From Indioceanicola profundi (GTDB lineage Bacteria; Pseudomonadota; Alphaproteobacteria; Azospirillales; Azospirillaceae), in assembly GCF_003568845.1 (NCBI RefSeq), contig NZ_CP030127.1:775501-839500 (forward strand): 64,000 nt of DNA, written 5' to 3'. A program made the position numbers and the translations under genes. Below, in pieces: positions 25,011-36,365 of this stretch (position 1 is the first letter of the stretch; the number at the start of each line of letters is the position of its first letter). The notes beneath the pieces are model-generated. The model did no database searches. It worked only from the letters and a program-made list of their open reading frames with translations, and was not told the origin of the DNA.

Positions 25011-26597
25011 ATGAGCGAGTTCTGGACCAGCGGACTCATCGACCTGTCGCTGCAGCGGCTGACATCGCTGTGGCGGGACGTATCTGACCGGTCAGGCGGA
25101 GGCCAGTCGCTGAAGCTGCGCGGCCCCGACCTGGAGGGCGGCGACATGGAGGTGGTCCGCCGCCACATGCACACCTGCCTGGAGGGGCGCGGCGGCGAGG
25201 TGTCCGCCCGCGCCCGCGCGGCTGTGCTGGGCCAGTCCTACCTGCGCCTGTCGCCCGTGGGCCGCACCCGCTTCCTGAGCCTGCTGGCCAGCGAGTTCGG
25301 TCCCAACCATGAGGAGGTGCTGGCCTCGTCCGCCGCCCTGGCCGCCGCGGGCACCGATGCGAGCGCCGTCCATGCGGCGGAGCGCCGTCTTCGCAAGGCG
25401 CTGAACGCCCCCCGTGTGCGCCTGCTCACCCAGCTCAACAGCCTGCCGGAGGGGGTGAAGTTCCTGGTCGATCTGCGGCGCGACCTGCTGGGCGTGATGG
25501 ACAAGGACCCGGCCTTGAAGGCGCTGGACGACGATCTGCGCCACCTTCTGACCGCTTGGTTCGACGTCGGCTTCCTGGAGATGCGCACCATCACCTGGGA
25601 CAGCCCGGCCTCCCTGCTGGAAAAGCTGGTGGCCTATGAGGCGGTGCATGCGGTGCGGTCCTGGTCCGACCTGAAGAACCGGCTGGACAGCGACCGGCGC
25701 ATCTACGCCTTCTTCCATCCGCGCATGCCGACGGAGCCGTTGATCTTCGTCCAGGTCGCCTTCACCCAGGGGCTGGCCGGCAATGTGCAGAACCTGCTGG
25801 ACGAGACCGCGCCCGTGCTGGATCCGGCCAAGGCGGACACGGCGATCTTCTATTCCATCTCCAACACCCAGGACGGGTTGCGCGGGATCAGCTTCGGCAA
25901 TTTCCTGATCAAGCGTGTGGTGGAGGATCTGACGTCCACCGTGCCGCACATCCGCACCTTCTCCACCCTGTCCCCCATTCCCGGTTTCCGGCGCTGGCTG
26001 GGGCAGGCCGGCGCGAAGACGCTGGATCGGGTCCTGGGCAACGAGGCGGACGAGGATGCCGTGTCGGCGGCGGACATCCTGGAAGCGTTGGACCGGCCGG
26101 ACTGGTTCCTGGATGAGGAGCAGGCGGAACGGCTGCGCCGCCCCTTGCTCCAGCTCTGCGCCCACTACCTGCTGAAGGCTGGGGATGACAAGCGCCAGCC
26201 GGACCCGGTGGCCCGCTTCCATCTCGGCAACGGCGCCCGGGTGGAGCGGCTGAACTGGCTGGGCGACACCTCGCCCAAGGGATTGACCCAGTCCGCCGGG
26301 CTGATGGTCAACTATCTCTACGACCTGCGGGAGATCGAGGACAACCACGAGCGCTTTGCAGAGGGCACCGTCGTGGCCGCCAGCGGCGTCACCTCCCTGC
26401 TCGACCGGAGGTCCAGCGGGCGACTGCGCCGGCGGCTGGGCCTTCGCCAGGGCCGGAAATCCCAGCCGGAAGCGGCGGAGCCCGTCCGTCCGGCCCTACC
26501 CGCCCCGGCCAAGGACCAGGCCGAAGCGGCGGAGCCGGAGAGTGATGCTCCCTCCACCCCCGCCAGGAACTCGGCCGCACCGGCCGATGCTGAATAA
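25011..26597 (+). CDS. Malonyl-CoA decarboxylase
   Basis: A 528-residue enzyme that releases CO2 from malonyl-CoA to give acetyl-CoA. The segments HPRMPTEPLIFVQVAF, FYSISNTQDGLRGISFGNFL and STLSPIPGFRRWL are diagnostic. The putative catalytic Ser lies in SISNTQ and the His in RFHLGNGA. The C-terminal 60 residues are a low-complexity Arg/Ala/Pro tail. In rhizobial mat operons it sits with a malonate transporter and malonyl-CoA synthetase; here the transporter is of TRAP type and no synthetase gene follows. Confidence 0.93.
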   Translation: MSEFWTSGLIDLSLQRLTSLWRDVSDRSGGGQSLKLRGPDLEGGDMEVVRRHMHTCLEGRGGEVSARARAAVLGQSYLRLSPVGRTRFLSLLASEFGPNHEEVLASSAALAAAGTDASAVHAAERRLRKALNAPRVRLLTQLNSLPEGVKFLVDLRRDLLGVMDKDPALKALDDDLRHLLTAWFDVGFLEMRTITWDSPASLLEKLVAYEAVHAVRSWSDLKNRLDSDRRIYAFFHPRMPTEPLIFVQVAFTQGLAGNVQNLLDETAPVLDPAKADTAIFYSISNTQDGLRGISFGNFLIKRVVEDLTSTVPHIRTFSTLSPIPGFRRWLGQAGAKTLDRVLGNEADEDAVSAADILEALDRPDWFLDEEQAERLRRPLLQLCAHYLLKAGDDKRQPDPVARFHLGNGARVERLNWLGDTSPKGLTQSAGLMVNYLYDLREIEDNHERFAEGTVVAASGVTSLLDRRSSGRLRRRLGLRQGRKSQPEAAEPVRPALPAPAKDQAEAAEPESDAPSTPARNSAAPADAE

Positions 26598-26605
26598 GGA
26601 CCGCC

Positions 26606-27265
26606 ATGCGGCTGTACAGCTTCTATCGTTCCTCCGCCGCCTACCGGGTGCGGCTGGCCCTCGCCCTGAAGGGGATCGAGCATGAGATCGTGCCCATCCA
26701 TCTGCGCCGCCGCGACCAGGAGCAGCCGGCCTACCGCGCCCTGAACCCGCAAGGGTTGGTGCCGGCGCTGGAGGTGGATGGACGGGTGATCGGCCAGTCG
26801 CTGGCGATCCTGGAATATCTGGAGGAGCGGTTCCCCGGGACCCCGCTCCTCCCCGCCGATCTGATGGATCGGGCGTGGGTCCGCTCCCTGGCCCAGGCCA
26901 TGGCGGTGGACATCCATCCGCTGAACAATCTGCGGGTCATGCGCTATCTGCTGCGGGTGCTGAAGCTCGAGGATGCCGCGAAGGACGCCTGGGTGGCGCA
27001 CTGGTCGGCTGCCGGGCTCGCCACGGTGGAGCGGATGCTGACGGAGGATTCCCGGACGGGCCGCTTCTGCCACGGCGACACGCCGACCCTGGCGGATGTC
27101 TGCCTGCTGCCGCAGGTCCGCCACGCCCAATGGGCCGGGCTGGACGTTTCCCCCTACCCGACTGCGGTGCGCATCGCGGACGAACTCGCCCGGCTGGACC
27201 GTGTCGCCGCCGCCCATCCGGCGGCGCAGCCGGATGCCGATCCCGAGGACATCTCCTGCCGCTGA
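26606..27265 (+). CDS. maiA: Maleylacetoacetate isomerase (zeta-class glutathione S-transferase)
   Basis: A 219-residue GST. The N-terminal thioredoxin fold has YRSSAAYRVRLALALKG, a variant of the SSCSWRVR motif of maleylacetoacetate/maleylpyruvate isomerases in which Cys is replaced by Ala. NPQGLVPALEVDG and QSLAILEYLEE are the glutathione-binding segments, and the C-terminal helical domain is complete. It lies 8 bp after malonyl-CoA decarboxylase and is probably cotranscribed. The link to malonate is not obvious; zeta-class relatives also isomerise other cis double bonds. Confidence 0.82.
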   Translation: MRLYSFYRSSAAYRVRLALALKGIEHEIVPIHLRRRDQEQPAYRALNPQGLVPALEVDGRVIGQSLAILEYLEERFPGTPLLPADLMDRAWVRSLAQAMAVDIHPLNNLRVMRYLLRVLKLEDAAKDAWVAHWSAAGLATVERMLTEDSRTGRFCHGDTPTLADVCLLPQVRHAQWAGLDVSPYPTAVRIADELARLDRVAAAHPAAQPDADPEDISCR

Positions 27266-27272
27266 GCGGCAG
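27256..27272. terminator. Inverted repeat across the maiA stop codon
   Basis: CTGCCGC-TGA-GCGGCAG: a perfect 7-bp stem whose loop is the stop codon. There is no T-tract. It lies between converging genes and may slow or end transcription. Confidence 0.35.
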
Positions 27273-27300
27273 GCCCTGAACCCGGCGCGGCGGTTCGGGA

Positions 27301-28287
<987 letters not shown>

Positions 28288-28460
28288 CGCTGAATGTCCT
28301 GTTCCGGGCGGTTCCGCCATCAACCGGGCGCTTGGCGGGCTGTTCCGCCGTCGCATGCATGGGAGGGTGGCAGCAACCGGCCCGTTCCCACTGTTGATCC
28401 GGGCGGCGAACTGGCGCACTCCGGTTCGTTCCGACCGCCCGCCCTGGAGAACAGCGCCCG

Positions 28461-30491
28461 ATGATCCTGCCCGGTCCACGGGATTTCGTCTTTTCCGCCA
28501 AGACCTTCGCGGCCGCGATGCTGGCGGTGTTCATCGCCTTCGCCATCGGGCTGCCGCATCCTGCCTGGGCGATGCTGACGGTCTATATCGTGGCCAGCCC
28601 CTTCGCCGGCATGGTGCAGTCCAAGGCCCTGTACCGCACTGCCGGCTCCATCATTGGGGCGAGCGCGGCCGTGGTCGGCGTGACGCTCTTCATCGACATG
28701 CAGGAGCTGCTCTGCCTGTTCCTGGCCTGCTGGGTGGGTTTGTGCATCTACATGGCGCTGCTGGTGCGGCCGCCGCGCAACTATGCCTATCTGCTGGCCG
28801 GCTACACCGCGGCCCTGGTGGGGTTTCCCAGCGTGGACCAGCCGCAGGCGATATTCGACACGGCGGTGACGCGGGTCGAGGAAATCGTGCTGGGCCTGAT
28901 CTGCCTGAGCTTGGTGAACCGGCTGGTTTTCCCGCAGCGGGTGGGGCCCGTGCTGCGGCGGCGGATCGACGATTATCTGGAGGCGGCCCGGCTCTGGACC
29001 CGCGACGTGCTGACCGGCCATGGCGAGGATGCGACCGGCAAGGTGGACCGGCATCGCTTCGTGCTCGATGCGGCATCGCTGGACGCGCTTCGCGTCCACG
29101 CCGCCTACGACACGCCGGAACTGCGCGCGGCGGAGGGGCATGTGCGGCGGTTGCAGCAGCGCTTGCAGGCCCTGTTCTCCGTCCTGGTCGCCATCGAGGA
29201 CCGGATCACAACCCTCAGGCGGCTGCCGGGCGTCGCCGATGGCTTGGAGCCGCTGCTGCTGATGCTGGCCCGGCGTTTCGAGGAGGCGGGAGCTGGGACG
29301 GATGATCGTGCCCTGCTGGCCGAGATTGATCGCCTCCAGCCAACCGCGACAGCGATCCGCGCGGACAGGAACGCGCTGCTGCTGGCCACGCTCCTGGCGC
29401 GGCTGCGCGATCTTTTGAGCCTGTGGGCGGAATGCCGGGAACTGCGGGCCGCCATCGCGGAGGGCCGACCGGCCAGCGGTCGGGCACCGGCGGTGGAGTT
29501 GCACAAAGACCATCTGACGGCGGCCCTGGCCGGCCTGTCGGCGGCGGCCGGCATCCTGACATGCACCAGCTTCTGGATCGCGTCCGACTGGCCCTATGGC
29601 GGGATCGCCACCATGATGGTGGCGGTGGCGTGCAGCCTGTTCGCCGCACTCGACAATCCAGCCGCGGTCGCCCGCGGCTTCATGCGGATGTCGGCCGTCG
29701 CGATCCTCGTCGGGGCGGTCTATGTGTTCGGCATCTTCCCGCGGATTGACAGCTTCGTGCTGCTAGCCATTGTTCTCGCACCATTTTTTATGGCGGCAGG
29801 GGCGGCCCTGGCCATTCCGCCGCTGATCGGCACCGCCCTGCCGCTGCTGGTCACGACGGTCGCGGTGATGGAATTGCAGAATGAACGGGTGATCGACTTC
29901 GCGGCCTTCACGAATGCCGGCATCGCGCAGCTCGTGGGCATCGGCCTTGGCGTCGCGGTCCAGTCGCTTTCGCGGCCGATGGGACCGCCCTGGGCGATCC
30001 GCCGGCTGAAGGTCGCGGTGAACCGTGATCTTGCCCGGCTCGCGGCCGGCAACAGCGGCATGGACCGCATCCGGTTCGAGAACCGCATGTTCGACCGCCT
30101 GCACGGGCTGGCCCTGCGGCTCGCCGGCGACAGGCCCGACCGCGGCGCGATCCTGAACGATGCGCTGATGACCCTGCGCATCGGGCTGAACCTGATTGCA
30201 CTTCGACAGGTGCTCCGCCACATGCCGGAGCAGGCGGTGCAGGCGCTCACAACAGCGCTGGAGGCGCTGGAGCGGAGCTTCCGTGCCCAGGCGGACGATA
30301 GGGTCACTGAAAACCCGCTGCCTGTGCTGGATCGCGCCCTGGCGGAGGTATCGGCCCTTCCACCCTCGCCCGATACCGACCAGGCGCTGCTCTCCCTCGC
30401 CGGTATCCGCCATGCGCTGTCGCTTCATGGCAGGATCGGCGGCCAAGCAGCTGAACCAAATGCCATCGCATTGGCGGGAGCAGGCGGATGA
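28461..30491 (+). CDS. FUSC-family aromatic acid efflux permease (AaeB-like)
   Basis: A 676-residue inner-membrane protein. Two hydrophobic blocks of several helices (about 15-165 and 355-510) are separated and followed by helical cytoplasmic domains, the AaeB/FUSC layout. AaeB of E. coli exports hydroxybenzoic acids with AaeA. It is followed with a 4-bp overlap by a DUF1656 protein and then an HlyD-type adaptor, the usual trio. No outer-membrane channel gene is in the cluster. Confidence 0.88.
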   Translation: MILPGPRDFVFSAKTFAAAMLAVFIAFAIGLPHPAWAMLTVYIVASPFAGMVQSKALYRTAGSIIGASAAVVGVTLFIDMQELLCLFLACWVGLCIYMALLVRPPRNYAYLLAGYTAALVGFPSVDQPQAIFDTAVTRVEEIVLGLICLSLVNRLVFPQRVGPVLRRRIDDYLEAARLWTRDVLTGHGEDATGKVDRHRFVLDAASLDALRVHAAYDTPELRAAEGHVRRLQQRLQALFSVLVAIEDRITTLRRLPGVADGLEPLLLMLARRFEEAGAGTDDRALLAEIDRLQPTATAIRADRNALLLATLLARLRDLLSLWAECRELRAAIAEGRPASGRAPAVELHKDHLTAALAGLSAAAGILTCTSFWIASDWPYGGIATMMVAVACSLFAALDNPAAVARGFMRMSAVAILVGAVYVFGIFPRIDSFVLLAIVLAPFFMAAGAALAIPPLIGTALPLLVTTVAVMELQNERVIDFAAFTNAGIAQLVGIGLGVAVQSLSRPMGPPWAIRRLKVAVNRDLARLAAGNSGMDRIRFENRMFDRLHGLALRLAGDRPDRGAILNDALMTLRIGLNLIALRQVLRHMPEQAVQALTTALEALERSFRAQADDRVTENPLPVLDRALAEVSALPPSPDTDQALLSLAGIRHALSLHGRIGGQAAEPNAIALAGAGG

Positions 30492-30685
30492 CGGGTGAAT
30501 ATGATCTCGCCGGCGTATTGGTCGCCCCGATGCTGGTCTGGGCGCTTCTGGCATTCGTGATCTGTCTCGGCATCTACCGGGTGCTGGGTGCGGTCGGCGC
30601 CTACCGGTTCGTCTGGCACCGCAGCCTGTTCAACACCGCCCTCTATGTCCTTGTCCTCGGGACCATCGCCGCCGCCGTCTCCTGA
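30488..30685 (+). CDS. DUF1656 small membrane protein (AaeX-like)
   Basis: A 65-residue protein with two membrane helices (VAPMLVWALLAFVICLGIYR and LFNTALYVLVLGTIAAAVS). The size and position between a FUSC permease and an HlyD adaptor are those of AaeX. It probably forms part of the pump complex. Its ATG overlaps the permease stop codon. Confidence 0.85.
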   Translation: MTGEYDLAGVLVAPMLVWALLAFVICLGIYRVLGAVGAYRFVWHRSLFNTALYVLVLGTIAAAVS

Positions 30686-30700
30686 TCCCAAGGCTGAAGC

Positions 30701-31591
30701 ATGAAAGCTATCCAGTTGATCGTCCGTGTCCTGATCACGGCCGCAATCGTCGCCCTGGCCCTGGTGGTCGGCTGGTACCTCTGGGACTATTACATGAATG
30801 AGCCCTGGACCCGTGACGGGCGGGTGCGGGCGGAAGTCGTCGAGATCGCGCCGGACGTGTCGGGCACGGTAACTGGAGTGCATGTCGCCGACAATCAGGC
30901 GGTCCGTGCCGGCGAGCCGCTGTTCACCATCGACGCCAGCCGGTTCCGCCTGGCTGTCGATCAGGCGGAGGCGCTGGTGCAGAGCCGGCTCGCCGCCCTC
31001 CAACTCGCCCGGCGGGAGTCGGAGCGGTCGCACTCCCTGAGCAGCAGTGCCGTGAGCGTGGCCCAGCAGGAACGCACGGAGTCCGAACTCCGGATCGCGG
31101 CCGCCAGCCACCAGCAGGCCATGGCCGATCTGGAGGTGGCACGGCTGAACCTGGAGCGCACCACGGTGCGCGCACCGGTGGACGGATTCGTCACCAACCT
31201 GCAGCTCGACGCCGGCGACTATGCGGCCGCCGGACAGCCCGTTGTCGCGCTGGTGGACCGGAACTCCTTCCATGTCATCGGCTATTTCGAGGAGACGCGG
31301 CTCCCCCGCATCCAGGTCGGCGATCCGGTGCAGGTGCAACTCATGAGCGGCGGTCCGGCGCTGGCCGGCCGTGTCGACAGCATTGCCAGCGGCATCTTGG
31401 ACCGGGAACAGACATCCACCACCGGCCTGCTGGCGAACGTCAATCCGACCTTCAACTGGGTGCGGCTGGCGCAACGCATCCCTGTCCGTGTCACTCTGGA
31501 CCAGATTCCGGAAGGTGTTCGTCTGGTCAATGGCCTGACCGCCACGGTGCGGATCGAACCGGCGGAGCCCGCGCAAGAGCGTGCCGAATAG
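30701..31591 (+). CDS. HlyD-family periplasmic adaptor (AaeA-like)
   Basis: A 296-residue membrane fusion protein. A single N-terminal membrane anchor spans residues about 7-27. A first half-lipoyl block (EIAPDVSGTVTGVHVADNQAV) is followed by a coiled-coil hairpin of about 75 residues, then the second lipoyl block (TVRAPVDGFVTNLQLDAGDY) and a beta-barrel. It links the FUSC permease to an outer-membrane channel encoded elsewhere. Confidence 0.9.
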   Translation: MKAIQLIVRVLITAAIVALALVVGWYLWDYYMNEPWTRDGRVRAEVVEIAPDVSGTVTGVHVADNQAVRAGEPLFTIDASRFRLAVDQAEALVQSRLAALQLARRESERSHSLSSSAVSVAQQERTESELRIAAASHQQAMADLEVARLNLERTTVRAPVDGFVTNLQLDAGDYAAAGQPVVALVDRNSFHVIGYFEETRLPRIQVGDPVQVQLMSGGPALAGRVDSIASGILDREQTSTTGLLANVNPTFNWVRLAQRIPVRVTLDQIPEGVRLVNGLTATVRIEPAEPAQERAE

Positions 31592-31679
31592 ACCGGGTCC
31601 CAGTCGTTACCAGCTTATATTAGCAGGGACATCGCGGGCGCATCCCTGTTGGACCTCCGTTCCTAGCGGCGGAGTTCCC

Positions 31680-32162
31680 ATGCCAGACGCACCCGACACC
31701 TTGGCCGTCAGGCTGACCATCAACGGTCAGCCCAGGGTCCTGAACCTGGCCCCCTGGACCAGCCTTCTGGATGCCCTGCGGCTCCATCTCGACCTCACCG
31801 GCACCAAGAAGGGCTGCGACCACGGCCAGTGCGGGGCCTGCACCGTGCTGGCGGATGGCAAGCGGATCAATTCCTGCCTGACGCTCGCGGTGATGCAGGA
31901 AGGGAAGGAAATCACCACCATCGAGGGGCTGGCTGCCGGGGATGAGTTGCATCCCATGCAGGAGGCCTTCATCGAACATGACGCCTTCCAGTGCGGCTAC
32001 TGTACGCCGGGCCAGATCTGCTCGGCCGTCGGCATGCTAAACGAAGGCACGGCCCGCACCGCCGACGATATCCGTGAGCAGATGAGCGGGAATATCTGCC
32101 GTTGCGGCGCCTATCCCAACATCGTGGCCGCCATCGAGCAGGTCATGGAGGGCGGGCGATGA
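31680..32162 (+). CDS. Aldehyde oxidoreductase 2Fe-2S subunit (PaoA/YagT-like)
   Basis: A 160-residue xanthine-oxidase-family iron-sulfur subunit. [22 protein letters not shown] ligates the plant-type cluster in part, and [11 protein letters not shown] with GNICRCG ligates the second. E. coli PaoA has an N-terminal Tat signal of about 50 residues; here the protein starts directly with the ferredoxin domain, so the enzyme should be cytoplasmic. It forms an operon with overlapping B and C subunits. Confidence 0.9.
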   Translation: MPDAPDTLAVRLTINGQPRVLNLAPWTSLLDALRLHLDLTGTKKGCDHGQCGACTVLADGKRINSCLTLAVMQEGKEITTIEGLAAGDELHPMQEAFIEHDAFQCGYCTPGQICSAVGMLNEGTARTADDIREQMSGNICRCGAYPNIVAAIEQVMEGGR

Positions 32163-33172
32163 GAAGCTTCAGCTACGCCCGTGCCGAGAGCCTGGACAAA
32201 GCCGTCGGCGAGATCGCGGCGAACCGCGCCGCCGATCCGGCGACCGCCACCGTGAAGGTGATCGCCGGCGGCACCAACCTGCTGGATTTGATGAAGGCCG
32301 ACGTGATGCGGCCCACCCGGCTGGTGGACATCACGCATCTGGCCCTGCGCACCATCGAGGATTTGCCGGACGGCGGCCTGCGCCTGGGCTCCCTGGCGAC
32401 CAACGCCGACACGGCCTGGGATGAGCGGGTGGTGAGCCGTTATCCGGCGCTGCACAAGGCCATCCTGGCCGGTGCCTCCGCCCAGCTCCGCAACATGGCC
32501 ACCAATGGCGGGAACATGTTGCAGCGGACCCGCTGCTACTATTTCTACGATACCGGAACGCCCTGCAACAAGCGGGAGCCGGGGGCGGGCTGCGGCGCCT
32601 TGATCGGGGTGAACCGCATCCATGCCATCCTGGGCGCCAGTGAGCATTGCATCGCCACGCACCCGTCCGACATGGCGGTGGCGCTGGCCGCCCTGGACGC
32701 AACGGTGCAGGTCACGGGGCCGAAGGGGGAACGGTCCATTCCCTTTGTCGACTTCCACCGGCTGCCCGGCGATACGCCGCATATCGAGTCCAATCTCGTG
32801 GCCGATGAGATCATCACGGCCATCGACCTGCCCCCGAACCGATTTGCCGCCCATTCCACCTATCTGAAGGCGCGGGATCGCGCTTCCTACGCCTTCGCCC
32901 TGGTCTCCGCCGCGGTCGCGCTGGACATTGAGGACGGGCAGATCCGGGAGGCGCGGCTGGCGCTGGGCGGGGTGGCCCACAAGCCATGGCGCGACAAGGG
33001 GGCGGAGGCCGCGCTTGCCGGAAAGCCCGCTGATAAGAACAGCTTCCGCGCCTTGGCTGATGCAGTGCTGCAGGATGCCAAGGGCTACGAGCACAACCGA
33101 TTCAAGATCGACCTTGCGCGCAGCGTGATCGTACGCGCCATGGAAGAAGCCGCCGGACTGGAGCCGTCATGA
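32159..33172 (+). CDS. Aldehyde oxidoreductase FAD-binding subunit (PaoB/YagS-like)
   Basis: A 337-residue CO-dehydrogenase/xanthine-oxidase flavoprotein. [15 protein letters not shown] and [13 protein letters not shown] are the FAD-binding segments. Between residues about 120 and 165 it carries an insert with four cysteines (RCYYF, TPCNK, GAGCGA, EHCIA), which in E. coli PaoB binds an extra [4Fe-4S] cluster. This places the complex in the PaoABC branch rather than with CO or xanthine dehydrogenases. The ATG overlaps the A-subunit stop. Confidence 0.9.
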   Translation: MRSFSYARAESLDKAVGEIAANRAADPATATVKVIAGGTNLLDLMKADVMRPTRLVDITHLALRTIEDLPDGGLRLGSLATNADTAWDERVVSRYPALHKAILAGASAQLRNMATNGGNMLQRTRCYYFYDTGTPCNKREPGAGCGALIGVNRIHAILGASEHCIATHPSDMAVALAALDATVQVTGPKGERSIPFVDFHRLPGDTPHIESNLVADEIITAIDLPPNRFAAHSTYLKARDRASYAFALVSAAVALDIEDGQIREARLALGGVAHKPWRDKGAEAALAGKPADKNSFRALADAVLQDAKGYEHNRFKIDLARSVIVRAMEEAAGLEPS

Positions 33173-35457
33173 TCCCGAAGCCACGCATGCCCGACCTTCT
33201 GCATGGCCCCTCCACGCAGATCGGCAAACCCGTCCGCCGGGTGGATGGCCGCCTGAAGGTGACCGGTGCCGCCAAATATGCCGGCGAGTTCAATGTGCCC
33301 GGCCTCTTGTACGGCTATATCGTCTCCAGCACCATCGCGAAGGGCCGCATCGCCCGGCTCGACACATCGGAGGCGATGAAGCTGCCGGGCGTAATCCATG
33401 TCTTCACCCATGAGAACCGGCCGGATCTGGCTTGGCTGGACCGGAAATGGAAGGACCAGGACTCGCCCAGGGGTTCCCCCTTCCGGCCGCTCTATGACGA
33501 CCGCATCCTGCATTCGCTTCAGCCCGTGGCGCTGGTGGTGGCGGAAAGCCTTGAGCTCGCCCGCTATGGCGCCCGGCTGGTGGAGGTCGAGTATGAGGCG
33601 GAGCCACACCAGACCAGCTTGGTCATGAACCGGGACATCACCTTCGCGCCCGGCAAGGAAAAGGGCGGCTTCGAGCCGCCACCGCCACCACGCGGCGATC
33701 CCGACGGGGCGCTGGCCGGGGCGGAGGTGAAGGTGGACGTGGAATTCACACAGGCCCCGGAATTCCATAATCCCATGGAGCTGTTCGCCAGCACCGTGGT
33801 CTACCACGATGACGGCACGCTGACGGTCTATGACAAGACCCAGGGCGTCCTGAACACCCAGAGCTATATCACCAAAGTGTTCAACCTGCCGAGTTCCGGC
33901 GTGCGCGTCCTCTCGCCCTTCGTCGGCGGGGCGTTCGGGTCCGGCCTGCGGCCGCAGCACCAGCTCTTCATGGCCGTCATGGCGTCCACCGTGCTGAAGC
34001 GGTCGGTGCGGGTGGAGATGTCGCGCCCGCAGATGTTCAGCTTCGGCCACCGGCCGGAAACCTGGCAGCGGGTGGCGCTGGGGGCGAAGCGGGACGGCAT
34101 CCTGACGGCCATGATCCATGAGGCCGTGCAGGAATGCTCCCAGTTCGAGAACTATGTGGAGATCGTCGTCAACTGGTCCGGCCAGCAGTACAAATGCGAC
34201 AATGTCCGGCTGGACTACAAGCTGTCCCGGCTGGACGTCCATACGCCACTCGACCAGCGCGCCCCCGGAGCTGCCACCGGCGTTCCAGCGCTGGAAATCG
34301 CGATGGACGAGCTGGCCTACCAGTTGCGGATGGACCCGGTCGACCTCAGGCTGAAGAACTATGCCGAGATCGATCCGAACACCGGAAAACCATTCTCAAG
34401 CAAGGAGTTGCGCGCCTGCTTTGAAAAAGGCGCTGAACGGTTCGGCTGGTACAGGCGGCAACTGGAACCACGCTCCATGCGCGAAGGGCGGGAGCTGATC
34501 GGCTGGGGTATGGCGGCCGGGGTATGGGATGCCATGCAGGGGCAAGCCTCCGCCAAGGCGGTGCTGGGCGTGGACGGCAAGCTGGTGGTGTCCAGCGCCA
34601 CGGCCGACATCGGCACCGGCACCTATACGGTGATGACCCAGATCGCCGCCGACCTGATGGGCCTCCCCATCGAGGATGTGACCTTCGAGCTTGGCGATTC
34701 CTCCCTGCCGCAATCCCCCATCGAGGGCGGGTCCTGGACCGTGTCCACGGTCGGGTCTGCGGTGAAGGCAGTGTGCGACATCATCCGCAGCCGGCTCATC
34801 GCTCTGGCCGGCAAGATGAACGGCTCATCCCTCGGCGGGGCGTCGGAGGATGAGGTGATGTTCGCCGAGGGCCACATCATCGTGAAGGACGATCCAGGCC
34901 GGCGCGTCGCCATCAAGGATGTGATGCGCGCCGCAGAGCTGACAGTGATCGAGGAGAAGGCGCTATCCGTTCCCTATGCCCTTGCCCGTATGAAACACAC
35001 GCTGGGCACCCACTCCGCAATCTTCGCGGAGGTGCGGGTGGATGAGGAGCTGGGCACGGTGCGGGTCACCCGTGTCGTCAGCGCCGTCGCCGCGGGGCGG
35101 ATCATCAACCCGAAGACCGCGGGCAGCCAGATCTCCGGCGCCGTCGTCTGGGGGCTGGGCATGGCGCTGGAGGAGGAGGGGCTGACCGACCATGTACTGG
35201 GCCGCTACATGAACCACGATCTGGCCGAGTACCATGTGCCGGTGAATGCGGACATCCACGACATCGACGTGATCTTCGTGGAGGAGCATGATGAAGTCGT
35301 GAACCCGCTGGGGGCCAAGGGCGTGGGTGAGATCGGCATCGTCGGCGTGCCGGCCGCCATCTCCAACGCCATCTTCCATGCCACCGGGGTACGTGTCCGC
35401 GACTTCCCCATCACGGTGGACAAGATCCGGGCCGGCATGCGCCTGCACCTGATGTAG
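33169..35457 (+). CDS. Aldehyde oxidoreductase molybdenum-binding subunit (PaoC/YagR-like)
   Basis: A 762-residue large subunit. [22 protein letters not shown] is the usual opening. The cofactor-binding segments [11 protein letters not shown] and [14 protein letters not shown] (the usual QRAPG-x-E/A site) are present. [15 protein letters not shown] near the C-terminus holds the catalytic Glu. The complex oxidises aromatic and aliphatic aldehydes to acids with water as oxygen source. No XdhC/PaoD-type maturation gene follows, so that factor must be encoded elsewhere. Confidence 0.92.
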   Translation: MIPKPRMPDLLHGPSTQIGKPVRRVDGRLKVTGAAKYAGEFNVPGLLYGYIVSSTIAKGRIARLDTSEAMKLPGVIHVFTHENRPDLAWLDRKWKDQDSPRGSPFRPLYDDRILHSLQPVALVVAESLELARYGARLVEVEYEAEPHQTSLVMNRDITFAPGKEKGGFEPPPPPRGDPDGALAGAEVKVDVEFTQAPEFHNPMELFASTVVYHDDGTLTVYDKTQGVLNTQSYITKVFNLPSSGVRVLSPFVGGAFGSGLRPQHQLFMAVMASTVLKRSVRVEMSRPQMFSFGHRPETWQRVALGAKRDGILTAMIHEAVQECSQFENYVEIVVNWSGQQYKCDNVRLDYKLSRLDVHTPLDQRAPGAATGVPALEIAMDELAYQLRMDPVDLRLKNYAEIDPNTGKPFSSKELRACFEKGAERFGWYRRQLEPRSMREGRELIGWGMAAGVWDAMQGQASAKAVLGVDGKLVVSSATADIGTGTYTVMTQIAADLMGLPIEDVTFELGDSSLPQSPIEGGSWTVSTVGSAVKAVCDIIRSRLIALAGKMNGSSLGGASEDEVMFAEGHIIVKDDPGRRVAIKDVMRAAELTVIEEKALSVPYALARMKHTLGTHSAIFAEVRVDEELGTVRVTRVVSAVAAGRIINPKTAGSQISGAVVWGLGMALEEEGLTDHVLGRYMNHDLAEYHVPVNADIHDIDVIFVEEHDEVVNPLGAKGVGEIGIVGVPAAISNAIFHATGVRVRDFPITVDKIRAGMRLHLM

Positions 35458-35483
35458 GCACAGGCGGGCCGATGGGCCGAGGC

Positions 35484-36365
35484 CTAAGTGCCCCGGCCGT
35501 TCCGGTGGGCGATCTCCAGATACAGCGCGCTGTGGTCCCGGCCGCCCTCGCCACGGCTGTCGAGATCGCGGAACAGGTCGCGCCCGAGGGCGGAGAAGGG
35601 CAATCGCAGGCCGAATTCCTCCGCCACTTGAACAATGGTCGCCATGTCCTTGAGCTGCGTAGATACTTTGCCGCCGGGGACGAAAGTACGATCCAGCATC
35701 CGCTGCCCGTGGACCTGGAGGATGCGACTGTCCGCGAAGCCACCCATCAGGGCCTGACGCACCGCCGCGGCATCCGCCCCCGCAGCCTCCGCAAGCAGCA
35801 CGGCTTCCGCCACCGCACCGATGGTGATGCCGACGATGGCCTGGTTGCAAAGCTTGGCGATCTGGCCGGACCCAGCGGGGCCGACATGCACGGCCTTGCC
35901 CAAAGCTGCGAAGACGCCCTCCGCCCTGGCGAAATCCTCCGCCTTGCCACCGGCCATGATGGCCAGGGTGCCGGCCTTGGCGCCGACCTCCCCGCCACTG
36001 ACCGGCGCGTCCAGATACCCCGCGTGTTGGCCGGCCAGCCGTTCGGCATGCGCCTTGGCCAGAGCCGGCGGGATGCTGGACATGTCGATGACCAAGCAGC
36101 CGGGCATCAGGGCCCCGATGACCCCGCTTTCCAGCAGCACTGCATCCACTGTAGGCCCGTCGGCCAGCATGGTGATCAGCACGTCGGCGTCCTGCGCCGC
36201 CATGGCCGGGTCGGCGGCAAGACTGGCGCCGCGCTCCACCAGGGGCTGGGCCTTGTCCGCCGTTCGGTTCCAGACGGTAAGCGGGAACCCGGCATCGAGA
36301 AGGCGCCCCGCCATGGGGGCGCCCATGATACCCGTGCCCAGGAAGGCGATCCGGGGCCGCGTCAC
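35484..36365 (-). CDS. NAD(P)-dependent 3-hydroxyisobutyrate dehydrogenase-family oxidoreductase
   Basis: A 293-residue beta-hydroxyacid dehydrogenase. IAFLGTGIMGAPMA is the dinucleotide-binding loop, DAPVSGGEVGAKAGTLAIMAGG the substrate loop, and GSGQIAKLCNQ holds the catalytic Lys. Family members act on 3-hydroxyisobutyrate, tartronate semialdehyde or threonate. It begins at GTG 36365 in a GTGA overlap with the SAF-domain gene, the last gene of a GntR-led operon. Confidence 0.85.
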   Translation of the reverse strand: MTRPRIAFLGTGIMGAPMAGRLLDAGFPLTVWNRTADKAQPLVERGASLAADPAMAAQDADVLITMLADGPTVDAVLLESGVIGALMPGCLVIDMSSIPPALAKAHAERLAGQHAGYLDAPVSGGEVGAKAGTLAIMAGGKAEDFARAEGVFAALGKAVHVGPAGSGQIAKLCNQAIVGITIGAVAEAVLLAEAAGADAAAVRQALMGGFADSRILQVHGQRMLDRTFVPGGKVSTQLKDMATIVQVAEEFGLRLPFSALGRDLFRDLDSRGEGGRDHSALYLEIAHRNGRGT

